38,924 nt of DNA, from positions 1 to 38,924 of the IMG/VR virus record IMGVR_UViG_3300034374_003578; one strand, 5' to 3'. Position numbers and translations under genes: made by a program. This stretch comes from a virus. Positions 33,177 to 38,924 of this stretch are shown piece after piece. The notes beneath the pieces were generated by a model. It worked only from the letters and a program-made list of their open reading frames with translations, was not told where the DNA came from and did no database searches. Position 1 is the first letter of the stretch. Each line of letters begins with the position of its first letter.

Positions 33177-34691
33177 TTAGGCAGATACGCTCTTGAACAA
33201 CACAAAGTTGTTAGCCGCCTGAGTAACTAAGCAACGCTCAGAAAGGAAGTGAACCTTCATTACGTCTTCTCCTGAAGTAGCAGCACCACCTACAGAACCA
33301 GTAATCCAAGACTTCATTCTTCGATCATCAGCCTCAGATGCACGGTAACGTACATGCAAGAATGGACGACGAATGTTAGTACCTAGCATTTGGTCGTAAA
33401 CAGTAGTTGTTCCAGCAGGAACCAAGACTCCATCTACGTCTTCAGTAAGACCACGAGTAGAAGCATCGTTAAGATATTTCCAGTCAGTCTTATAGAAATC
33501 GTAAGAACCTCTTCGGAATCCAGAGAATCCAAGATTCAAAGCCATCTCAGCGCTGTTTTCAAATACTCCGTAAGAAGTACCACCAGCACCGTAAGAGTTC
33601 TGAGCAGCAAGCATGTCATCCATATCAAGCGAAGTAGCTCGATTCAAGAACAGCATGTTCTCCTCAATAGCGCCCTGCTTGTCAAGGTTAGCAAGGATCT
33701 TGTCGAAGTCAGCCAATCCAGTTGCAGCAGAGAAGTTGTTGTAAACATTTCCTCGTGCCTCAACAGCAGCAAACAAACCTTCAGTACCCTTTACGTTTGC
33801 GCTAGAGCTACCTCCAGCAAGTTGTCCGATAGCGGCTGAACCAGCAGCAGCAAGCTCACCTTCAACAGAAACCATCTCAAGATAGTCTTGGAATCGTAGA
33901 CGAGTCTCGCCTTCAGCCTTCAAGTACCAAAGGTATCCAGAAAGACCAGCCTCATCAGTTACTTCAACCCAACCAATTTGAGCAGAATCAGATCCTGAAA
34001 CCTCGTACTGATCCTTGATGATTACTGGGCTGTTGCTGTACTGAGTGAATGATGGTGTGACAGAACCAACCATAGAGTCAGTTCCCTTACCAAACTCAGA
34101 ACCGTAAACGAAGATTTTAACATCTCCACCCTCACCTGGCTGTCCAACAGCAGTAGAAACTGCGTTTAGGTTGGCAGCATCGTATGGGAAAGCGTTAACA
34201 TCCCAGTTAGTAGCTCCAGCAGCAGGCTCTGCGTCAACAAAACACTTAACAGAAGCAAAACTCACTGTGTTGTAAACAACAATAGTAGAACCAGCTCGGA
34301 TGATTGGCTGGATTGATTCTCCAGCAGCATTCTCGCCAGCTACGTTTGTAATTACTGTAGCGCCAGCTGCAATAGCAGGAGCAGAAACAGTGGTTGCTCC
34401 ACCACCGCCCATACCAGGTACGAATGACAAGTGAAGACGGTTTTGCTCAGACCAAACAACTTGGTCAGATGTCATTGGCATTTCAGCGCCAACCATGCGA
34501 AGGAAGCCAGAGATTGTACGGTTACCGTAACGCTCTACTTCAGCTTCGTAGATTTCAGGTAGATACTGCTGTGCGAAGTCGTTTCCGCTACCATCAGTAA
34601 AGTTTAAATAAGAACCTTGGGTTACACTCTTAAACGGAGTAGGTACCAAGGAAAACGAACCCAACGGGTCGTTAGTTGCAAATGATCCCAT
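33177..34691 (-). CDS. major capsid protein
   Basis: A 504-aa protein. The segment TPFKSVTQGSYLNFTD near the N-terminus and YLPEIYEAEVERYGNRTISGFLRMVGAEMPM followed by SEQNRLHLSF at about 42-90 are recognisable as the capsid protein of crAss-like and marine Bacteroidota podoviruses (HK97 fold expected). Codons are enriched in preferred C/G third positions relative to neighbours, as in a highly expressed gene. Lies after the scaffold gene with a five-base gap and is followed by a strong terminator. Confidence 0.88.
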   Translation of the reverse strand: MGSFATNDPLGSFSLVPTPFKSVTQGSYLNFTDGSGNDFAQQYLPEIYEAEVERYGNRTISGFLRMVGAEMPMTSDQVVWSEQNRLHLSFVPGMGGGGATTVSAPAIAAGATVITNVAGENAAGESIQPIIRAGSTIVVYNTVSFASVKCFVDAEPAAGATNWDVNAFPYDAANLNAVSTAVGQPGEGGDVKIFVYGSEFGKGTDSMVGSVTPSFTQYSNSPVIIKDQYEVSGSDSAQIGWVEVTDEAGLSGYLWYLKAEGETRLRFQDYLEMVSVEGELAAAGSAAIGQLAGGSSSANVKGTEGLFAAVEARGNVYNNFSAATGLADFDKILANLDKQGAIEENMLFLNRATSLDMDDMLAAQNSYGAGGTSYGVFENSAEMALNLGFSGFRRGSYDFYKTDWKYLNDASTRGLTEDVDGVLVPAGTTTVYDQMLGTNIRRPFLHVRYRASEADDRRMKSWITGSVGGAATSGEDVMKVHFLSERCLVTQAANNFVLFKSVSA

Positions 34692-34696
34692 TTTTT

Positions 34697-35854
34697 TTAA
34701 TTTTTAGGTTTTTTATTAATTTTAAGTCGTGAAGTATCAACCCCGTTGACAGCCTTGACCTTCAAACCATTAATAAACAGAGTTTCGTTGGCGGTTTGTC
34801 TTGGAGCTTCATCAGTAATATTTTTAGAATTACTAGCTACCTCCTTAATACCGTCAGCTCTACCCTGATCATAAAAGTGAGAGACAATTTTGTCAACATT
34901 CTGGGCTGCGTACATCGCCTTGTGATACTCGTTAAAATTCTTAATATTGCCTTTTTCATCGAGAAACTTTCCCAATATATTGTCAATACTAGATTGAGTA
35001 TCAGCGATAGAGTCAGTGTTGTTTAATGCGTACCTGAACTTCTTTTCCCCAAGATTGAAATCAAAACCTTTGAAATCGTTTTGGAAAAACTTTTTTGTTC
35101 TGGACTGAAACAACTTACTGGCCTCCTCAGCCTCCTGTTGATTCTTCTGGTATCGATTAAAAAAGTCCATTGCTTTTCTCTGTTCGTTGGATAACGTGGG
35201 CCTCGACTTGATTTCCTCGTAATATTTATCCTTCAAATTATTAAGAAAAGAACGTGCCTTTGAAATCTCTTCCTTTTTAGCGAGTTTTTTTCTTTTGATG
35301 TCTCGCTCGTCATCAATATCTTCATCGTAATAGAAGCTTTCTTCCATTACAAAATCTACTTCTTCTTTATCTAGATGTGGTTTTGACTGCCTGTAATATT
35401 CTCTCAGCAGCGTGTCTTCATCCACATTAGAGTAATCAGCATTCAATCGAACATAATCCTCTACCGTGCCTCCAGTATCATTTATAAACTGAACCAATTT
35501 GTCAACACCTTCTGGTAGATGTGATGTATTTTCTACATTCTCTTGTACATCCTCCTGTACAGGATCCTCAGTAACCTCTTCGATTACTACAGCTTCTTCT
35601 TTGTCACCCCCATCATCTCCACTGGAGACTTCTTTGGTAGCTTCGACAGATCCTGATTCGGATGCTCCTGCCTCCACCTCTTGTACATTTGCGGCTTGTT
35701 GATTCTCATCCACACCGCTTGGTTCTTGCTCTTGAATGGCATTCTCTTCTGTTTTTACTTCTTCTTCTTTTTTCTTAGACAGGTCCAACTTGGTTACCGT
35801 CTCCTTAGCCTTTTTAGGCTTTACTTTAGATAAATCTAATTTAGTTTCCGACAT
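34697..35854 (-). CDS. scaffolding-type protein
   Basis: A 385-aa protein between portal and capsid genes, the canonical scaffold position. The N-terminal 110 residues are very acidic, low-complexity and repetitive (TKLDLSK twice in the first 26 residues; EEAVVIEEVTEDPVQEDVQENVE). The middle is a long charged helical region (RDIKRKKLAKKEEISKARSF; KNQQEAEEASKLFQSRTKKF), likely coiled coil, and the C-terminus is short and basic (RLKINKKPKN), as needed to bind capsid subunits. No protease is evident nearby. Confidence 0.75.
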   Translation of the reverse strand: MSETKLDLSKVKPKKAKETVTKLDLSKKKEEEVKTEENAIQEQEPSGVDENQQAANVQEVEAGASESGSVEATKEVSSGDDGGDKEEAVVIEEVTEDPVQEDVQENVENTSHLPEGVDKLVQFINDTGGTVEDYVRLNADYSNVDEDTLLREYYRQSKPHLDKEEVDFVMEESFYYDEDIDDERDIKRKKLAKKEEISKARSFLNNLKDKYYEEIKSRPTLSNEQRKAMDFFNRYQKNQQEAEEASKLFQSRTKKFFQNDFKGFDFNLGEKKFRYALNNTDSIADTQSSIDNILGKFLDEKGNIKNFNEYHKAMYAAQNVDKIVSHFYDQGRADGIKEVASNSKNITDEAPRQTANETLFINGLKVKAVNGVDTSRLKINKKPKN

Positions 35855-35885
35855 AATAATATAATATATAATTGTTTAAACACGA

Positions 35886-38291
35886 TTACCGTGGCTCAAA
35901 CTGCTCTAGTCCTATGCCACCCAAGACATCATTCCCAGATGATTCAAAATCCATTGGGAGTAGATTGTTTTTTCTTTGGTTAATCAGCTCACTCTGCTGA
36001 GTCCCCTGCATTTTAATTCTCTTGTCTTTTCTGTCCTCGATTTCCATCTCCTTTTGAGACTCTGCATTGGCTCGTATTTGAGCTAGTTGCATGTTGAAAT
36101 CAAACTCTAACTGCATGAGTTCTCTCTTAATCTGAGCCTCAGTTTGTAGTTTTTGAATCTCGAATTGAGATTTAGCTTGCTCGATGCTAATCTTTTCCTG
36201 CGTCAACACCTGCTGCTTTTGAGCCTCTGAAAGAGCTATTTGTTCTGCCGACTGTGCATTCGCTTGAGCCTGCATTTGAACCATCTGCTGCTTTTGCTGC
36301 TGCTCCATCTCCATCCTTTTAGCTCTCTTCTGCTTGAGGATTTCATTAGCAAGCTTGATGTTGTTTATTTGACGTATATCAATAGCGTCTTCAATGTCGA
36401 TGCCACCAGTTTTAAGTGCCACCTGGATGTTCTGCTCTAATTGTGCTTTTTCCTCTTCCTCTGGCTCAAGCTCTAAGTAAATACCAAAGTCATGAAGAGG
36501 TAAGTTTCTAATCTCCTCTAGCGTACCCACATTAAATGAACTGATAGAGTTTTGCAGTGAATTTTTAGTCAAAGCAAACTCAATAGAGTCAGCAATCCTT
36601 AGAGAGACGTTTTCGCATGCTCTAGCGATGAGATAAAGGCTTGCCTGTAGGATATGTCTAGTCGCTACATTTGATGCGTTAGCGGCCAGCTTTTGAAGTC
36701 CTACAAGAGTATCCTCCATTGGTACACTACCGTCCCTAGCCTCATTTAGACCCGTCACGTCACGAATCATTTGCAGGTAATACTGGTATGTATTAATTAA
36801 AGCTCCAAGCTTTGCCTGTCCATTGGATGAGTTTAACTCCTGGATAGGTACCTTACCCCTGTTCATATCACCTTCCTGGGTGAGTGATCTACCAAGGATG
36901 CTACCAGTTTGGAAGTACATGTTCAGTGCTTCCTGTGGGTTGTAGTTGGTTCCGTTACCAAGATCAACCTCCGCTAGTCCATCTATATCCAAGTACACAC
37001 CATCAGGAACAAGCTTAGATATAACCTGCTGTATCTTGAGGTTTGTAATATTAATCATGTCAGCAAACCCAGTAATCTTGCTAACCACAGACTCTATTCT
37101 GCCCTTATACATTCTTGGGGCAGTGATGGCGTAATTCATTTTAACACGAGTGGTGTCTGACTTAGGTCGAGTCATGTTTTCACACAATCTCCAGTCAAGC
37201 ATTTCATCGTACCCAAGAATCTTAGCCCCTTGAAACAATACCTCTATTGTTCTAGATACCTTATCAAACGAGTCTGATGGTGGAGGATTAAATGAATCTG
37301 TTTTCTGGATAGCCTTCTCAAGGCCATTTGCTGTTCTCTTTAGCTTGAATACCTGGTTCATGTATGTCTTATACTCAAAGTACAAAACCTGAACCGTATT
37401 CTCGTCATAGTCGTTCCATCCTACCACATAGTCACTTCGGTTGCCAAGCTTAGAAATTCTGTCTAGCTCCTCCTCGGAGATTTGTGGGTATTGCTTTTTA
37501 AGCTCAGGGATGGTGATTGACTTAACCTCACCAACATAGTATATATCCTCAAAGTTTGGATCCTCTGTATATGACCAAACCATTTTAGCTGGGTCACAGT
37601 AATCTAAAACTATACCATTAGCCTTATTCCAATTAGTCTTTACCGCACCAATACCGAGTACAACAAGATCCTGATTAAATCTTCGCCTTGTTAATTCAAA
37701 TTTGTTTTTAGCCAGTGTATTATTAATTGCCTCCTCCTCAGCTATTTCAATAGAGGGCTTGTACTTAAGCTGCATGTACAAAGCAACCTCATCTGGGTTT
37801 TCAGGTAAATCGGTTTTACCAGGGAAGTTAGATACATCAATTCCGATGTCCTGCTTTAGTTTAGCAATCTGTTCTTTGGCTATTATCTCTCTAAGTAGGT
37901 TACTAGCATAGTTAGTCCTTTCCTTTAATGAGTCTGGATCCTGAGCATACGCATTAACGCTATACTTTTTCTCAGACATTCCGTTGACTACGATGTCAAC
38001 AAACTTAGATATGACTGGAACTGGCTTCCAATCTAGATTAAGATAAGACAAATCACCGTTAATAGAAAGCTCGTCCTTATACTTCTGTATAGGCTGCTCT
38101 CCTCTCGCATAAAGTCTAAGGTTGTGGTATTTATTCCAGTTTGTGGCAAATCTATTGCCATGTCTGCCCCCATAAAACCACTCACCCTCTATAGCCCTAC
38201 CAACCTGTTTGCCGTAGTCATAACTCTTTTTCTCCTCGTCACTAACGACCTGACTAGGGAAAGAACTATTTGGATTTGTGCTTATATTCAT
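35886..38291 (-). CDS. portal protein
   Basis: An 801-aa protein. The N-terminal KQVGRAIEGEWFYGG...WNKYHNLRLYARGEQ and DWKPVPVISKFVDIVVNGM match crAss-like / P22-type portal proteins. Central residues about 370-560 carry the clip and stem region (RDVTGLNEARDGS). About 650-770 is a Gln/Ala/Glu-rich coiled coil (QQQKQQMVQMQAQANAQ) that would form the barrel inside the capsid. Start overlaps the terminase stop by four bases (ATGA), supporting the packaging operon order. Confidence 0.88.
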   Translation of the reverse strand: MNISTNPNSSFPSQVVSDEEKKSYDYGKQVGRAIEGEWFYGGRHGNRFATNWNKYHNLRLYARGEQPIQKYKDELSINGDLSYLNLDWKPVPVISKFVDIVVNGMSEKKYSVNAYAQDPDSLKERTNYASNLLREIIAKEQIAKLKQDIGIDVSNFPGKTDLPENPDEVALYMQLKYKPSIEIAEEEAINNTLAKNKFELTRRRFNQDLVVLGIGAVKTNWNKANGIVLDYCDPAKMVWSYTEDPNFEDIYYVGEVKSITIPELKKQYPQISEEELDRISKLGNRSDYVVGWNDYDENTVQVLYFEYKTYMNQVFKLKRTANGLEKAIQKTDSFNPPPSDSFDKVSRTIEVLFQGAKILGYDEMLDWRLCENMTRPKSDTTRVKMNYAITAPRMYKGRIESVVSKITGFADMINITNLKIQQVISKLVPDGVYLDIDGLAEVDLGNGTNYNPQEALNMYFQTGSILGRSLTQEGDMNRGKVPIQELNSSNGQAKLGALINTYQYYLQMIRDVTGLNEARDGSVPMEDTLVGLQKLAANASNVATRHILQASLYLIARACENVSLRIADSIEFALTKNSLQNSISSFNVGTLEEIRNLPLHDFGIYLELEPEEEEKAQLEQNIQVALKTGGIDIEDAIDIRQINNIKLANEILKQKRAKRMEMEQQQKQQMVQMQAQANAQSAEQIALSEAQKQQVLTQEKISIEQAKSQFEIQKLQTEAQIKRELMQLEFDFNMQLAQIRANAESQKEMEIEDRKDKRIKMQGTQQSELINQRKNNLLPMDFESSGNDVLGGIGLEQFEPR

Positions 38292-38924
38292 TTATCTATC
38301 AATTTAGAAACACTACCAGTGTTATCATATTTTTTAAACGCAAGAGCTATATTTTTTCTAACAACTTTATTTATGGGTGCGTATCTGTTTTTATTACATG
38401 CCATTATTGCTAATCCTGAACTTATAGACGCATCAAATTTTGTTCTGTTGTTTATATCAAATCTGGCCCAATCATTAAGTGTCCTATCGAAATACATATC
38501 ACCGTACTCACCATCCCCGATTATACCAACACACTCGTCTATGTATGTCTCTATAGCCGCTGCGTGAGCCTGTTTAATATCCTCGCTTGAGTTGGGTATT
38601 CCACCGATTTCTTTTTCTGTCTGAGAAAGATTATTCCAAACCCTATCTGGCCTGTTCATTGAATAACCTCTATACCCCCTCCTCTTTATATGGTACAGCA
38701 ACCTGGGCTTATTATTTTCACAAAGTATTGGCATTCCGTAAAATACAATCGCCATCAAAATATCTTCAAAGAATATCTCAGCCGTCTGTGGTCTAGATAT
38801 ATACTCCAAAAAGAAATGATTCGCTGGAGCCTCCTCCATTGAAAACTTTGTTAATCCATGCAGAGATCCATTTGATCCTGTGCCAGTTACGGTACCTGAT
38901 ATATCGTAACTATCGCACCCAAAC
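38288..38924 (-). CDS. terL: large terminase subunit, C-terminal nuclease part (truncated at window edge)
   Basis: The frame is open to the right edge, giving at least 211 residues; the first Met in view (38839) is internal. The upstream residues FGCDSYDISGTVTGTGSNGSL look like an RNase H-fold nuclease strand with a catalytic Asp, as in crAss-like terminases. Then come EEAPANHFFLEYISRPQTAEIFFEDILMA and PRLLYHIKRRGYRGYSMNRPDR, followed by an EIGGIP-type stretch, all typical of this terminase C-terminus. The ATPase domain lies outside the window. It cleaves and packages concatemeric DNA through the portal encoded next. Confidence 0.85.
   Translation of the reverse strand, partial: FGCDSYDISGTVTGTGSNGSLHGLTKFSMEEAPANHFFLEYISRPQTAEIFFEDILMAIVFYGMPILCENNKPRLLYHIKRRGYRGYSMNRPDRVWNNLSQTEKEIGGIPNSSEDIKQAHAAAIETYIDECVGIIGDGEYGDMYFDRTLNDWARFDINNRTKFDASISSGLAIMACNKNRYAPINKVVRKNIALAFKKYDNTGSVSKLIDK

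Noticed and set aside
33390-33839. 149-codon plus-strand frame opposite the capsid gene
   Set aside because: Ser/Val-rich antisense shadow of a highly expressed gene with biased codons.
1-38924. tRNA genes or a CRISPR array
   Set aside because: No cloverleaf with a TTC-type arm and no regularly spaced repeats were seen by eye; the repeats found are isolated pairs.

Overview
The window looks like part of a short-tailed (podovirus-like) double-stranded DNA phage that infects a Bacteroidota host. The neck genes read like those of crAss-like phages: portal, major capsid protein, two ring/adaptor proteins and muzzle-type proteins carrying motifs such as SKNPESF, KLIPSVKRTDVIFHA and LNKEQRGYVTP. 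Most starts lack a Shine-Dalgarno sequence and instead follow A/T-rich leaders. At least one intergenic stretch carries a near-ideal Bacteroidota promoter (TTTG, 18-base spacer, TAnnTTTG). No DNA polymerase, integrase, lysis endolysin, tRNA or CRISPR is visible. The large terminase runs off the right edge, so the window is only part of the genome.

Layout. Bases 1-1700 hold small genes of unknown function, set among long hairpins and inverted repeats that resemble integron attC boundaries. Bases 1778-3137 hold an HTH-like protein overlapping a sigma-70-family factor. Bases 3122-12030 are a rightward early/middle block. It starts with a promoter and a leader containing a terminator hairpin, followed by an ERF annealing protein, a RecE-like PD-(D/E)XK exonuclease, an SSB-like protein, a T7 gp4-like primase-helicase, a metallophosphoesterase, two tiny genes (46 and 44 aa), a MazG-like protein, a DUF1064-type nuclease, and both class I ribonucleotide reductase subunits with a YkgJ-type cysteine-cluster protein between them. 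The rightward block meets the leftward late block tail to tail at 12030/12031.

The late block (38924 down to 12031, minus strand) runs in transcription order: terminase (partial), portal, scaffold, major capsid protein, a strong terminator, an unknown virion protein, two ring/adaptor proteins, a muzzle-like pair that appears to be one gene split in two, a coiled-coil ejection-type protein, a 662-aa virion protein, a 3046-aa giant polyvalent protein, and a 59-aa lipoprotein too short for most gene callers.

How the genes fit together. The sigma factor suggests that host RNA polymerase is redirected, since no phage RNA polymerase is seen. The ERF/nuclease/SSB trio plus primase-helicase form a recombination-coupled replication module, and ribonucleotide reductase supplies deoxynucleotides. 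The late block builds the head and neck and loads cargo proteins, including the giant protein with a HEGLH metallopeptidase motif. The most noteworthy observations are the giant protein's modular domains (one framed by a 35-base direct repeat), the split muzzle with a shared GSGY-type module, the attC-like left end, the attenuator-like leader, and the hidden lipoprotein gene.
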